In this document: piece by piece, positions 25,424-34,302 of the stretch | Numbering within the stretch: the first letter of the stretch is position 1 | Layout of the letters: each line of letters opens with the position of its first letter | Assembly (NCBI GenBank): GCA_022548915.1 | Contig: JAKZES010000018.1 | Coordinates: forward strand, 32,693 to 96,692 | Source of the DNA: Verrucomicrobiaceae bacterium E54 | GTDB lineage: Bacteria; Verrucomicrobiota; Verrucomicrobiia; Verrucomicrobiales; Akkermansiaceae | Length of the DNA stretch: 64,000 nucleotides | Reading direction: 5' to 3' | Translations under genes and position numbers: made by a program | Notes under the pieces: model-generated | Told to the model about the DNA's origin: nothing | Seen by the model: only the letters and a program-made list of their open reading frames with translations | Databases searched by the model: none

Positions 25424-26100
25424 TGCCGGAAATCGCTGCTCGTCTGGCGGAGATCCGCCGCCGCATGGACGCGGCTTGTCGAAGAGCTTCGCGGTCGGTG
25501 GAGGAGGTCACGCTTCTGGCGGTCTCCAAGACCTTTCCAGCCGCTGTGGTGGCCGAGGCGAGCGAGGCCGGACAGCGGCATTTTGGAGAAAGCCGCCAGC
25601 AGGAAGGCTGCGCCAAAGTCGAGGAGTTGCCGGCGTCCCTGAACTGGCACTTCATCGGTCGCCTCCAGCGGAACAAGGTGCGGAAGGTCCTGCCGGCCTT
25701 CCCGGTTCTCCACAGCATCGACTCGCTTCGGCTGGCTGCGCATGTGGACCGGATTGCCGGCGAGTTGGGATTGAAGCCGTCGGTTTACCTTGAGGTGGAT
25801 CTTGCCGGTGAAGACAGCAAAGGCGGCTTTTCGGAGGCGGAACTGGAAGCCGCGATCCATGAAGTGGGGTGCCTGTCGAACCTGTCGATCGTCGGCTTGA
25901 TGGCCATCCCTCCGGCCGTCGATGATCCAGAGGATTCAAGGCCCTGGTTCGCGAGAGCCCGGGAGTTGAGGGATGCCCTGCTGCCCGATGGTGGGCTGAG
26001 CATGGGGATGAGTGGAGATTTCGAAGTCGCGATCGAGGAGGGATCGACGATCGTCCGGGTGGGCTCCTCAATCTTCGGAAGGAGGGAAGCCGCCCAATGA
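25423..26100 (+). CDS. yggS: YggS/PLPBP family pyridoxal-phosphate homeostasis protein
   Basis: 225 aa. Lys36 in LLAVSKTFPA is the PLP Schiff-base residue. Further family motifs are FGESRQQEG, WHFIGRLQRNK and MSGDFEVAIEEGSTIVRVGSSIFG. It is a single-domain TIM barrel binding PLP without known catalysis; it buffers PLP and amino/keto-acid pools. The start overlaps the protease stop and the end overlaps the DUF971 gene by ATGA, so the three are coupled. Confidence 0.95.
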   Translation: MPEIAARLAEIRRRMDAACRRASRSVEEVTLLAVSKTFPAAVVAEASEAGQRHFGESRQQEGCAKVEELPASLNWHFIGRLQRNKVRKVLPAFPVLHSIDSLRLAAHVDRIAGELGLKPSVYLEVDLAGEDSKGGFSEAELEAAIHEVGCLSNLSIVGLMAIPPAVDDPEDSRPWFARARELRDALLPDGGLSMGMSGDFEVAIEEGSTIVRVGSSIFGRREAAQ

Positions 26101-26405
26101 GCCGCCTGATCCAGCACGCGGTGGTCGGTGAGCAACTGGCCCTGGCGTTCGACGACGGGGTGGAGTGCTTTCTTCCTCTCACTCTTCTGCGAAGAGCCTG
26201 CCCCTGCGCCGCTTGCCAGGGCGAACCGGATGCGCTGGGTCGGGTGGTTCGTCCCGTCCCATCGATCGGTGACGACGGTTTCGGCCTGCGGAAGATCGAG
26301 GCGGTGGGTGGCTACGCCCTGCAACTGTTCTGGAGGGACGGCCACTCGACCGGCATCTACACCTTCGACTATCTCAGGCGGCTCGATGCCGCTCAGTCCT
26401 CGTAG
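26097..26405 (+). CDS. DUF971 (gamma-butyrobetaine hydroxylase N-terminal-like) protein
   Basis: 102 aa. LTLLRRACPCAACQG and LQLFWRDGHSTGIYTFDYLRRL match the small DUF971 domain, also found at the N-terminus of gamma-butyrobetaine hydroxylase and often near Fe-S/Mrp proteins. The Cys residues of CPCAAC may bind metal. It overlaps yggS at ATGA and overlaps the opposing 652-aa gene by 13 nt. Confidence 0.9.
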   Translation: MSRLIQHAVVGEQLALAFDDGVECFLPLTLLRRACPCAACQGEPDALGRVVRPVPSIGDDGFGLRKIEAVGGYALQLFWRDGHSTGIYTFDYLRRLDAAQSS

Positions 26406-28351
26406 TCCTCGTCCACGCCGGCCGAGCGGCGATCACGATCGGCAGGATCCTCCCCTCCCGGCAGGATGTCTTCGACCAGGCGGTCGATTCCTTCCTGCGC
26501 CATGTCGCTGTTGGGATAAATCGAGCGGGCCTTGAGATACCACGAAAGCGCTGAGCCGATCTGGCGGTCCCTGCGCTCCTCGAGGGTGCGGGCGCGATTG
26601 AGCGCCTTGGTGAAATCCGCGACGTCCGGTGCCAGTTGCTCCAACTCGCGGCCGAGCAGCGGATCGTCCGGGAACTCCTCGCGCAATTCCGCCAGTTGCT
26701 CCCACGCGGCGTAGGACTGGCCCATCTTGCCGAATTCGCTGGCTTTCGCCAGGGCACCGTCGATGCGGTAGATGTTGGTGATGATCTGCTTGAAGGCATC
26801 CTCCCGGCGGGCATCACCCTGGACGGCGGGCGCGATCTCGTACTGCCGCTTGAAGATCTCCCGGTAGTTGTTCTCGCTCAGCAGGCGATCGAAGTCGTTG
26901 AGAGCCTGAACCAGGGCGCCTCCCTGGTTCACGAGTTGGTCGAACTCCGTGAGCTTGGGGTTCTGCGGCCAGACCTCCATGGCCTTTTGGATCTCCGAGG
27001 CGGCCTTTTCGTTGTCACCTCCCGCGGCGGCCAGCTTGGCGGAGTCGATGTGCATGTTGCTGACCCGGGTGAAGGTCGCGATGGCGGCCTCCGCCTTGGT
27101 CGCATCGAAATCCTTCGCGGTTTCCTTGAGCTTCTCCACCAGCTCCTTGGCGGTCGTGTAGTCCTTGGCATCGAGCGCGGCGACCAGCTTGTAGGATTCG
27201 CGGACGAAGAGGAGGACGCGCCGCTTTTCTTCGCGCGGGAGCGTCTGGATCGAGGGCATGAATTCCCCGACCATGTAGGCCTCGCTGAGGCGTTTGGCGG
27301 CGCTCTCCAGTTCCTCCCGCTCGGACAGGAACTTGAAGGCCTCGACCCCCTTGTCGACGTCGCGGATGGCCTCGCTGGCGAGCGAGTCCAGCGCGGCAAC
27401 CGTCGGGCTCGTGCCGAAGGTCTCGCTGATCATTTTCGAGACGTCCGAGTTTTTGTTGAGCCGCAGGCGGTTGTCCCCATCCGTGAAAATCTGATGGTAG
27501 AAGCGGGCGGCCATCATCACGTGCTGGAACCGCCGCTGGACGAAAAACTGAACCATCAGCGCCTGGTACTGAATCTTGGCCTGGACCAACTGCACTTCGT
27601 TCTTGGCGGTGTTGGTCTTCTTGAGCGCCTCGATCTCGGCGATGCGACGCAGGGCTTCCTTGTATTCGAGGGACTCGGTGCCCCGGCCGGGAGTGCGGGC
27701 GGTGGCCTGGTTTCCGCCCTGGCGACCATTGGCACCGCCGCCGCTTCCGGCGGGCGTGGTTTCACCGAGGGACGCGTCGCGCGCCTGGGAGGTTTTCCAG
27801 TCGGTGTCGTCGATCAGTCGCTGCTTCTCGTTCTCCATGCCTTCGTTGAGCGCACGGGTTTTCGAAACGTCCTTCTTCGCGAGAACGGCGGCGTAGATGG
27901 CCTGGGAGAGTGAGTCGCAGAGCTTGGCATCGCCCGGAAAGTTCGAGGCCCGGGGGAGCAATTTCACGGCTGAACCGAAATCCGGCCCGCCCGGATGGTG
28001 GGGTGAGACGTAGTCGAGGATCTGCCCGATCGTCTCGCGATAGGCTTGGGCCGCTTCCGAGTCGTCGGGCGGCTCGTTCAGATAGCGCTCGAATCGCGCG
28101 GCAAGCAGCCGGTTGTCGGTGGCCGACCAGGTATGGCCGTTCCACGAAATCAGCTCGCTCGATGGATCGAGGAAGGGAAGTTCATTGCCGAGGAACGAGT
28201 CGTTGTTTTTCTCCTGTGGTTCGCGGCGGATCACCGTGTCTCCGCCACTGCCGCCACCGGAAGGTGGAGGACTGCTTCCTCCCGGCGGCGGCGTGTAGAC
28301 CTGACCGAAAGCGGTCGCAGTGACCAGCAGCGGGGTGAGCAGAGCTTTCAT
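26393..28351 (-). CDS. Large secreted helical protein, unknown function
   Basis: 652 aa. Signal peptide MKALLTPLLVTATAFGQ; a Pro/Gly-rich linker (PPPGGSSPPPSGGG); long helices in the middle (VQLVQAKIQYQALMVQFFVQRRFQHVMMAARFYHQIF); and TPR-like C-terminal repeats (AAGGDNEKAASEIQKAMEVWPQNPKL, ALSWYLKARSIYPNSDMAQEGI). It is the last gene of a leftward unit after the OB-like 134-aa protein and the ABCG-type transporter, spaced 21 and 45 nt. It may be a periplasmic partner of that transporter (inference). Confidence 0.75.
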   Translation of the reverse strand: MKALLTPLLVTATAFGQVYTPPPGGSSPPPSGGGSGGDTVIRREPQEKNNDSFLGNELPFLDPSSELISWNGHTWSATDNRLLAARFERYLNEPPDDSEAAQAYRETIGQILDYVSPHHPGGPDFGSAVKLLPRASNFPGDAKLCDSLSQAIYAAVLAKKDVSKTRALNEGMENEKQRLIDDTDWKTSQARDASLGETTPAGSGGGANGRQGGNQATARTPGRGTESLEYKEALRRIAEIEALKKTNTAKNEVQLVQAKIQYQALMVQFFVQRRFQHVMMAARFYHQIFTDGDNRLRLNKNSDVSKMISETFGTSPTVAALDSLASEAIRDVDKGVEAFKFLSEREELESAAKRLSEAYMVGEFMPSIQTLPREEKRRVLLFVRESYKLVAALDAKDYTTAKELVEKLKETAKDFDATKAEAAIATFTRVSNMHIDSAKLAAAGGDNEKAASEIQKAMEVWPQNPKLTEFDQLVNQGGALVQALNDFDRLLSENNYREIFKRQYEIAPAVQGDARREDAFKQIITNIYRIDGALAKASEFGKMGQSYAAWEQLAELREEFPDDPLLGRELEQLAPDVADFTKALNRARTLEERRDRQIGSALSWYLKARSIYPNSDMAQEGIDRLVEDILPGGEDPADRDRRSAGVDEDYED

Positions 28352-28372
28352 GGATTGCGCGATGGTTTGGGC

Positions 28373-28777
28373 TCAGAGGCGGCTGATTTCCTCGGCGACC
28401 GCGATGCCTCCCTCGCGGAAGCGCACGCGGAACGCGTAGTCCTGTTCCCGTTCAATGTTGATGTTCGAGAGGCTCGGCGGGATTTCAATCGCGAGGAACT
28501 CCCCGGAGTCGCCGTTTTCCACCCGCAGTGAAATCACCTGGCCGTGGTCGGGGTCCCACCGGAGCTGGTCGTCGATGCGGCCCTGAACGACGTATTCGTT
28601 GCCCCTGAGGGAGTTGGCATTCTCCACGGCGGACGGCATGTCCAGCCGGGTTCCATCGAGCGTTTTTCCGGGCTTCTGGCTGAATACCATCTTCCCGGCA
28701 AACGCCGCGGCTGCGACCACCGCGATGATGCCGAGGATGACGCCCACGTTGGGACCGGAACTTGCTCGTCTGGGCAT
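28373..28777 (-). CDS. Membrane-anchored OB-like small protein
   Basis: 134 aa. One N-terminal TM (VGVILGIIAVVAAAAFAGKMVF), then a beta-rich domain (GNEYVVQGRIDDQLRWDPDHGQVISLRVENG, EFLAIEIPPSL, YAFRVRFREGGIAVAEEI) resembling an OB-fold. It lies between the ABC gene and the 652-aa secreted gene on the same strand. No named family recognised. Confidence 0.7.
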   Translation of the reverse strand: MPRRASSGPNVGVILGIIAVVAAAAFAGKMVFSQKPGKTLDGTRLDMPSAVENANSLRGNEYVVQGRIDDQLRWDPDHGQVISLRVENGDSGEFLAIEIPPSLSNINIEREQDYAFRVRFREGGIAVAEEISRL

Positions 28778-28822
28778 AGGGTTACTTTCTCAGAGGATCG
28801 GGCAGAATCAAGCGTTCAGGAA

Positions 28823-30598
28823 TCAGTCCCACTGGTGCCTTCGACTGCCGATCCAGGCGGCCAGAAGTCCCGCCCCGACATGCAGGAGCAGCGTGTAAAG
28901 GCAGGCATCGTGGGCACTCGGGCGGGTGCTGATGACCGAGTCGACCGCAAAGGCGGCCTTCGACTCAAGCGCCTCGATGCTCCCCGACCACGACCAGTAG
29001 GCCGAAATGAAGGGGCGGGTGAACTGCTCGATGTGGTCGGGGAGGGCCAGCACCGCGCCGGAAAGCGGGAGCTGGAAGCCCACCAGGTAGATCGACAGCA
29101 GCGACGCCTGTTCGGCTGTTCGCATCAGCGCCGAGATGCCCAGGCAGATGGCCGTCATCGCGCCATTGATCAGCAGGAGGAACATCAGGTGCTGGCTGAA
29201 CTCGCCCCGGAAGGGACCGAAGAAGTTGACGAATACGCCCATCCAGACCGACTGGGCCGCCACCAGGCAACTCAGGAAGACGACCTTGCTCGACAGGTAG
29301 GCCATGGGCCGGAGTCCACCGAACTTCTCCTTCTCGAAGATCTGGCGTTCGCCGGCGATCTCGCGGGCCGAGTTGTTCGATCCCATCAGGGAAAGCAGGA
29401 TGACCTGGAACATGACCACTCCGCTGATGGCGGACCCGACCTTGGCCCAGGCGGCGTAGACGTCGTTGGCCTCCTTGAGTTCCACGAGGATGTTTTCCTG
29501 GCGAGAATCCGAGAGGCTGGGGATCGGAGCATTGGCCTTGTCGGAAAAAAGAATCACCAGCAGCGGAAAGCAGAGCAGGATGGCGAGTTGGAGGAAGACC
29601 TGGCCCCGGTCGCGGAAGAAGATCCGCCAGCGCCGGGAGAGGAGGGTGGAAAGCTGGGCGATGAAACCTGGGGTGCGGACCGTGGCGGCTTCCTCCGGGT
29701 CCTCCTCGTCATGGGTCTCGGGAACGTGCAGCGCGCCCGCTTCGATGGCCCGCTTGCGGCTGCGTTCCAGCTTCTCGTAGTAGGCCTCCTGGTGCTTCAT
29801 CCAGGATTCCCGCCACCGCTCGCTGGGTTGGGTGGCCAGCTTGGGGTAGATTTCCTCGGAGTCCTCGACCGAAAAGTAGTGGGTCACGAGTTCCGGCGGT
29901 CCGTGGTAGGCCACGCGCCCCTCGTGGAGGACGAGGATGGAATCGTAGAGCTCGAGGTGGGCGAGCGAGTGGGTGACCGAAAGGACGATGCGCCCGTCGC
30001 GCCGCGAGAGATCGTGAAGGAGTCGGACAATCTCCCGCTCAGAGCGCGGGTCGAGACCACTGGTGACCTCGTCGCACAGCAGCAGCTTGGGATCCGAAAC
30101 CAACTCCATGGCGAGACCCAGACGCCGCTTCTGGCCGCCGGAGAGCACCTTGACCGCCCGGTCGGCGATCGCAGTCATTCCGGTTTCTTCGAGCACATGG
30201 TCGATGCGGTGATCGAGGTCTTCCGCGTCTCGGGTCTTCACCCGCAGGCGGGTGGCGGCTTCGATCGACTCGTCGACCGTGAGCGGGTCGTAGGCGATCG
30301 AGAACTGGGGCACGTAGCCGATCTCCGAAGGCTCGAAATCACCCTCTTCCGAAAGGTTCCGGCCATCCCAGAAGAGAGCCCCGGCCGACTCGGGATTGAG
30401 GCCTGCAATGGTCTTGAGAAGGGTGGTCTTGCCGCAGCCGGACGGGCCGACGATGGCCATGAAGTGGCCGCGTGGGATCTTGAGGTTGGCGCGATCCACA
30501 AGATTCACATCCTCGCCTTCCTTCTGGATCGTGAAGCAAACGTCTTTGAGCTCGAGCACGGCGGAAGCCTGCCCATCAAAATCCAAAAGGTCGATCAT
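28823..30598 (-). CDS. ABCG-type half transporter (ATPase-permease fusion)
   Basis: 591 aa from ATG 30598. N-terminal ABC domain: Walker A GPSGCGKTT, signature LSGGQKRR, Walker B LLLCDEV followed by TSGLD, and the switch His in SVTHSLAH. The C-terminal ABC-2 membrane domain has about six TMs (LAILLCFPLLVILF, LMFLLLINGAMTAICLGI, HVGAGLLAAWIGS). The ATPase-first order matches ABCG/White-like half transporters that dimerise to export lipids or hydrophobic compounds. Substrate unknown. The downstream anchored and secreted proteins suggest an envelope export complex. Confidence 0.9.
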   Translation of the reverse strand: MIDLLDFDGQASAVLELKDVCFTIQKEGEDVNLVDRANLKIPRGHFMAIVGPSGCGKTTLLKTIAGLNPESAGALFWDGRNLSEEGDFEPSEIGYVPQFSIAYDPLTVDESIEAATRLRVKTRDAEDLDHRIDHVLEETGMTAIADRAVKVLSGGQKRRLGLAMELVSDPKLLLCDEVTSGLDPRSEREIVRLLHDLSRRDGRIVLSVTHSLAHLELYDSILVLHEGRVAYHGPPELVTHYFSVEDSEEIYPKLATQPSERWRESWMKHQEAYYEKLERSRKRAIEAGALHVPETHDEEDPEEAATVRTPGFIAQLSTLLSRRWRIFFRDRGQVFLQLAILLCFPLLVILFSDKANAPIPSLSDSRQENILVELKEANDVYAAWAKVGSAISGVVMFQVILLSLMGSNNSAREIAGERQIFEKEKFGGLRPMAYLSSKVVFLSCLVAAQSVWMGVFVNFFGPFRGEFSQHLMFLLLINGAMTAICLGISALMRTAEQASLLSIYLVGFQLPLSGAVLALPDHIEQFTRPFISAYWSWSGSIEALESKAAFAVDSVISTRPSAHDACLYTLLLHVGAGLLAAWIGSRRHQWD

Positions 30599-30956
30599 TC
30601 TGAAGGAAGATCGGGATGCTGGATTCTGGATCCAACATGGGCGGATTCGCCCGGTTTGGGGTGCGACAAGGTGTCCCAGACCGACGTTGTGACCCGATCG
30701 TCTGGTCCCGAAAGGGCTGTCCGGAATTATTGCAAGGCACTGGGAATCAAAACGTCGTGCCATGCCGGGTGAGTCGGCACGGCAGTTGCTCCCCACTTCC
30801 CCAGAAAGATCTTGAAGTGCGGCCGCTAAAAGTGCTTACTATGTAGTTACAAAAGATTTGATTTCGAAATCGGGAACAAAAACCGGCTGCATGTCGTTTA
30901 ACCCATAGAAACACTCAGTTTCCGCAACAATAACCCGCCCGAAAGGGCTTCCTACC
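30599..30956. promoter_or_regulatory. Long intergenic region upstream of the sigma-factor gene
   Basis: 358 bp between divergent genes, without a credible gene. It becomes AT-rich from about 30825. GATTTCGAAATC at 30860-30871 is a perfect 12-bp palindrome. TTGAAG at 30812 with TACTAT at 30837 is a weak promoter-like pair (19-nt spacing). A long leader upstream of sigA-type genes is consistent with regulated expression. Confidence 0.45.
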
Positions 30957-31814
30957 ATGGCAATTGAATACGATTCCAACCTGAAGGTCTACCTGCGGGA
31001 GATCTCAAAGACTCCCCTGCTCACTCCGGAAGAGGAAGTGAAGCTCGCGCGGAAGATCAAGCGTGGCGACAAGGCCGCCCGCACCCAGATGATCAACGCC
31101 AACCTTCGGCTGGTGGTGAAGATCGCCCAGGACTACTCCGGCTACGGCCTCCCGCTGGCCGACCTCATTTCCGAGGGCAACATCGGTCTGATGAAGGCGG
31201 TCGAACGCTTCGACCCGAAGAAGGGGGGCAAGCTCTCGACCTACGCCGCCTGGTGGATCAAGCAGTCGATCAAGCGTGCCCTGGCCAACCAGAGCAAGAC
31301 GATCCGGCTCCCCGTCCACATGGTCGACAAGATCGCCAAGATGCGCCGGATTTCAACGATGCTGGCGGAAGCGCTCGGTCGCGAGCCCACCGACGAAGAG
31401 CTTTCCGAGGAAATCGGGGTCCCTCGTCGCAAGCTGGCCATGCTCAAGCAGGCTTCCCAGCGTCCGACCTCGCTCGATGCGCCGGTCAACGATGGCGAGA
31501 CGACCCGCTACAGCGAGATCATCGGCGACGAGAGTGCCGAGGACCCGCTGTCCGCGCTCAGTGACAAGAACCTTCACGGTCAGTTGGACGACCTGCTCGC
31601 CGTGTTGGACAAGCGCGAACGCCGGATCATCGACGAGCGCTTCGGACTCGACGGCCGCAAGCCGATGACTCTCGAGGAGGTCGGTCGTGAGTTCGGCGTG
31701 ACCCGGGAGCGGATTCGTCAGCTCCAGAACGTGGCGCTGACCAAGATGCGACGGGCTCTGCGGCGCCGGGAAAAGCCGATTCCGCCAGCAGTCGAGGGCC
31801 TTGCCACCTCCTGA
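30957..31814 (+). CDS. RNA polymerase sigma factor, RpoD/SigA family
   Basis: 285 aa. Region 1.2 (LKVYLREISKTPLLTPEEEVKLARKI); region 2 (NLRLVVKIAQDYSGYGLPLADLISEGNIGLMKAVERFDP with STYAAWWIKQSIKRAL); region 3 (PTDEELSEEIGV); region 4.2 helix-turn-helix (MTLEEVGREFGVTRERIRQLQ). It is short and lacks region 1.1 and the non-conserved insertion, so it is either the lineage's primary-like factor or a group 2 sigma. No Shine-Dalgarno sequence is evident before ATG 30957. A strong terminator follows at 31838. Confidence 0.93.
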   Translation: MAIEYDSNLKVYLREISKTPLLTPEEEVKLARKIKRGDKAARTQMINANLRLVVKIAQDYSGYGLPLADLISEGNIGLMKAVERFDPKKGGKLSTYAAWWIKQSIKRALANQSKTIRLPVHMVDKIAKMRRISTMLAEALGREPTDEELSEEIGVPRRKLAMLKQASQRPTSLDAPVNDGETTRYSEIIGDESAEDPLSALSDKNLHGQLDDLLAVLDKRERRIIDERFGLDGRKPMTLEEVGREFGVTRERIRQLQNVALTKMRRALRRREKPIPPAVEGLATS

Positions 31815-31837
31815 TCTTTCCGATCGGTTTCATGTTT

Positions 31838-31875
31838 GCGGGTCGCGGTGGGTGTGCCGCGGCCCGCTTTTTATT
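31838..31875 (+). terminator. Rho-independent terminator of the sigma-factor gene
   Basis: GCGGGTCGCGG (31838-31848), TGGGTGTG loop, CCGCGGCCCGC (31857-31867), then TTTTTATT. The stem is 11 bp with one G-T pair. The T run overlaps the stop codon of the opposing AraC gene. Confidence 0.9.
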
Positions 31876-33031
31876 TGCCGCCCAGGGTGTCGGACGAAAC
31901 CACGGCGAGTGCGGGGGAGTCCGGCGCAAGGAAGTATCCGGATCGCCGGCTTTCCACGGCTTGGACATGCCAGAGGCTGCCACCGCGGGTTGCGGGGATC
32001 AGAACCATGCGTCCTTGGTCGAGAAGGTCATGCCGGAGGTGCCGGCCATGGGGCGTGACCTCCGACAGTTCGACAATTTCCTGAAGGGCGTTGCCGACAA
32101 CCAGGGTGATCGGAACCGGTTTGCCAGCGGACGGCGATGGGGGCTCGGACTCGTCGGGCGGCAGCCATTGCACGTCGCTCCGACCCGCAAGCTGGAATAG
32201 CTCCGGCGCTTCCTCGCTGGAAAGCGAGACCTCCATCCACGCCTTGCGGAATTGCAGGGGGGTCCAGCCAAGCGCCTTGCTGAAGGAGCGGATGAAAGGC
32301 TCCCGGCTGCTGAAGCCGCACTCCCGTGCAATGTCGACGACGGAGCGGTCGGTCCGCATCAGGAGAAACCGGGCGAGCATGAGACGATGCAGGTTCAGGT
32401 GCTCGGCAAAGCCGGTGCCCGTGGTTTTTTTGAGCAAGCGGACCAGTTGGCGCGGGGCTTTGCCGGACTGCTTCGCCGCATCGGCGAGGTGGGCCGGGCT
32501 TCCCGGATTTCGGGCGAACCAGTCGTGCAATCGATGGACGACGGCGAAATCCCCCGAGGAGTCCTCCGCGGGTTCGACGGTGTCGAGGGCGGCGCGTCCG
32601 GCAAGGACGATCAACCGCATGGCCGCACTGACCAATTCGAGTTCATCCTGCCACGGGCGGCCGGCTGTTCCGGCGTCATTCTTCTCGATGGGAATCAGCC
32701 CGGCCATCCGTTCGGAAATGGCGGGCTCGAGATCCGGGATGAGGAGGGGGGGGCGCCCGGGAATGCCGATGCGGATCGATCCCCGGCCGACCTCAATCAG
32801 CATGGTCCTCGACTTTCTGGCCGGGACGCCGCCACCGGTGACGAAGGCCACTTCGACGGGAGAGTCCCCGGCTTCCCAGAAATAGCAGAAGGCCGGGTGC
32901 TCGATTCGGGAAACATTCGTCTCCGGAGAGGACTCGACCTTGCAGGTCCTCCATGATCTTCCGTTCCACTCCGCGCCCGCAAGGCGTAGGATTTCCAGCA
33001 GCTCACGAGCGGCTCTGGAATTTTCATCCAT
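31871..33031 (-). CDS. AraC-family transcriptional regulator with extra C-terminal domain
   Basis: 386 aa. The central DNA-binding part, about residues 165-262, has two helix-turn-helix units: AHLADAAKQSGKAPRQLVRLLKKTTG and SVVDIARECGFSSREPFIRSFSKALGWTPLQFRK. The N-terminal ~150 residues would be the sensor. Unusually, about 120 residues follow the HTH domain (DESEPPSPSAGKPVPITLVVGNALQEIVELSEVT onward, in segments), whereas AraC proteins normally end with it. No clear target neighbour; the closest same-strand gene upstream is the coiled-coil protein at 33093. Confidence 0.88.
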   Translation of the reverse strand: MDENSRAARELLEILRLAGAEWNGRSWRTCKVESSPETNVSRIEHPAFCYFWEAGDSPVEVAFVTGGGVPARKSRTMLIEVGRGSIRIGIPGRPPLLIPDLEPAISERMAGLIPIEKNDAGTAGRPWQDELELVSAAMRLIVLAGRAALDTVEPAEDSSGDFAVVHRLHDWFARNPGSPAHLADAAKQSGKAPRQLVRLLKKTTGTGFAEHLNLHRLMLARFLLMRTDRSVVDIARECGFSSREPFIRSFSKALGWTPLQFRKAWMEVSLSSEEAPELFQLAGRSDVQWLPPDESEPPSPSAGKPVPITLVVGNALQEIVELSEVTPHGRHLRHDLLDQGRMVLIPATRGGSLWHVQAVESRRSGYFLAPDSPALAVVSSDTLGGK

Positions 33032-33092
33032 GGCGGTCAGGCCGGGCCGGAGCCATCTCCAAGGGGCCGGGCGCGATCAGCAGGGGCGGCCA

Positions 33093-33602
33093 TCAGTCAT
33101 CATCGTCCTTGTCGGAACCGTTGCCGGCGGCGGGGGTGCCCATGCCGATGCCGGGGATCACCTTGCGGACGAGTTTCTTGAGGCCGTTCTCGCCCGCCTC
33201 GATTTCGACTTCCGCGTGGCGGACGGCCTTTTCCCAGGCGGGCGCGAAGCCGGGGGCCTGCTCGCGCATTTGTCTCACGGCGGCTTCCATCACCTGGTAC
33301 TGGCGGAGTTCGGCGCGGCCCGGCTTGCCCTGGGCGGTTGCCAACGAGACCCGGAGGTTCTCGTTCTGTTCGCGGAGCTTCTTCAGTTCCTGTTCGAGGG
33401 TCTGATTGCCCTGGGCGTTGATCTTGAGCTGCGTGTTCAGGTGCGACTGGAGTTCGCGGAGTTCGTTCTCCAGGCGGCGGACGTCGCGCGACAGGCGTAG
33501 CTTGGTGCTGAGTCCGGATTTCCAGGCGAAAAACGTGAGAGCCAGCCCGATGGCCAGACCCCAGACGAAGCGTTCCTGAATGATGTTGAGAAAGGTTTCC
33601 AT
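33093..33602 (-). CDS. Membrane-anchored coiled-coil protein
   Basis: 169 aa from ATG 33602. One N-terminal TM (FVWGLAIGLALTFFAWKSGL), then a coiled coil (RRLENELRELQSHLNTQL, TLEQELKKLREQNENLRVSLA), a conserved-looking helix (AAVRQMREQAPGFAPAWEKAVRHAEVEI) and an acidic end (DKDDDD). It lies 7 nt after the OmpH-like gene, so both are in one operon. Function unknown; envelope-related by context. Confidence 0.72.
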   Translation of the reverse strand: METFLNIIQERFVWGLAIGLALTFFAWKSGLSTKLRLSRDVRRLENELRELQSHLNTQLKINAQGNQTLEQELKKLREQNENLRVSLATAQGKPGRAELRQYQVMEAAVRQMREQAPGFAPAWEKAVRHAEVEIEAGENGLKKLVRKVIPGIGMGTPAAGNGSDKDDDD

Positions 33603-33609
33603 GAAGTGA

Positions 33610-34194
33610 TCAGTTGGATTCGGCCTCGCCCACGGTGGCGACCGGGCCCCCGAGTGCGGCGAGAACGTTGTCAGTGATGTCGCTGGGATCCTTCGAGTAA
33701 AGCACGAAGGGAAGGCCGGTGTTGGTCCTCCCGTCGGAATCGAGCACCCAGTCGTAGCCAAGCGAATTCCCGACTTCCGTCGCCGCGGCGCGGATGTCGG
33801 CAAGAATCTTTTCCATTTCGGCCACCATGCGGGTGTTGATCTCGTCGTTTTTCCGCTGGCGGTAGCTCACGAACTCACGCTGGAGGGTCAGGGCTTCCTG
33901 TCGTTTCAAGGCAAAGTTCTGCTGGGCGCGCTCCCGCGTCGCCCGATCGTCCTTGGGAATCTTCGCGATGCCTTGTCGGAGTTCGTCAAGTTCCTTGAGC
34001 ACCGAACGGTAGGCGTCCGCGCGGGCGTTGGTGAGGATCGCCGCCCGCTCGGCCTCGATACTGGATTCCAATGTCTGGGAGGCTGGCAGCGCGCGATAGA
34101 TGTCGCCGACCCGGACCAGCGCGATCTTGGGCGACGCAAGGGAAAGGCCGGTGGCGAGAAGCCAGAGAAGGACGATGGTGTGACGCTGACGCAC
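33610..34194 (-). CDS. OmpH/Skp-family periplasmic chaperone
   Basis: 194 aa. Signal peptide MRQRHTIVLLWLLATGLSLA, then KIALVRVGDIYRALP, the beta-strand start typical of OmpH, and a long charged helical hairpin (TNARADAYRSVLKELDELRQGIA, ENFALKRQEAL-like). It closes with GYDWVLDSDGRTNTGLPFVLY, the OmpH/Skp C-terminal signature. It holds unfolded outer-membrane proteins in the periplasm. Confidence 0.88.
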   Translation of the reverse strand: MRQRHTIVLLWLLATGLSLASPKIALVRVGDIYRALPASQTLESSIEAERAAILTNARADAYRSVLKELDELRQGIAKIPKDDRATRERAQQNFALKRQEALTLQREFVSYRQRKNDEINTRMVAEMEKILADIRAAATEVGNSLGYDWVLDSDGRTNTGLPFVLYSKDPSDITDNVLAALGGPVATVGEAESN

Positions 34195-34302
34195 GTCGTT
34201 ACTCTACGCCGACATCCCGTCCTGTCGAGTGCGTCGCGGTGCCGCCCTTTGGGCAGCGATTGCTGGGATCTCGGGCTAGACCGGGGTGATAGATTCATCG
34301 CC

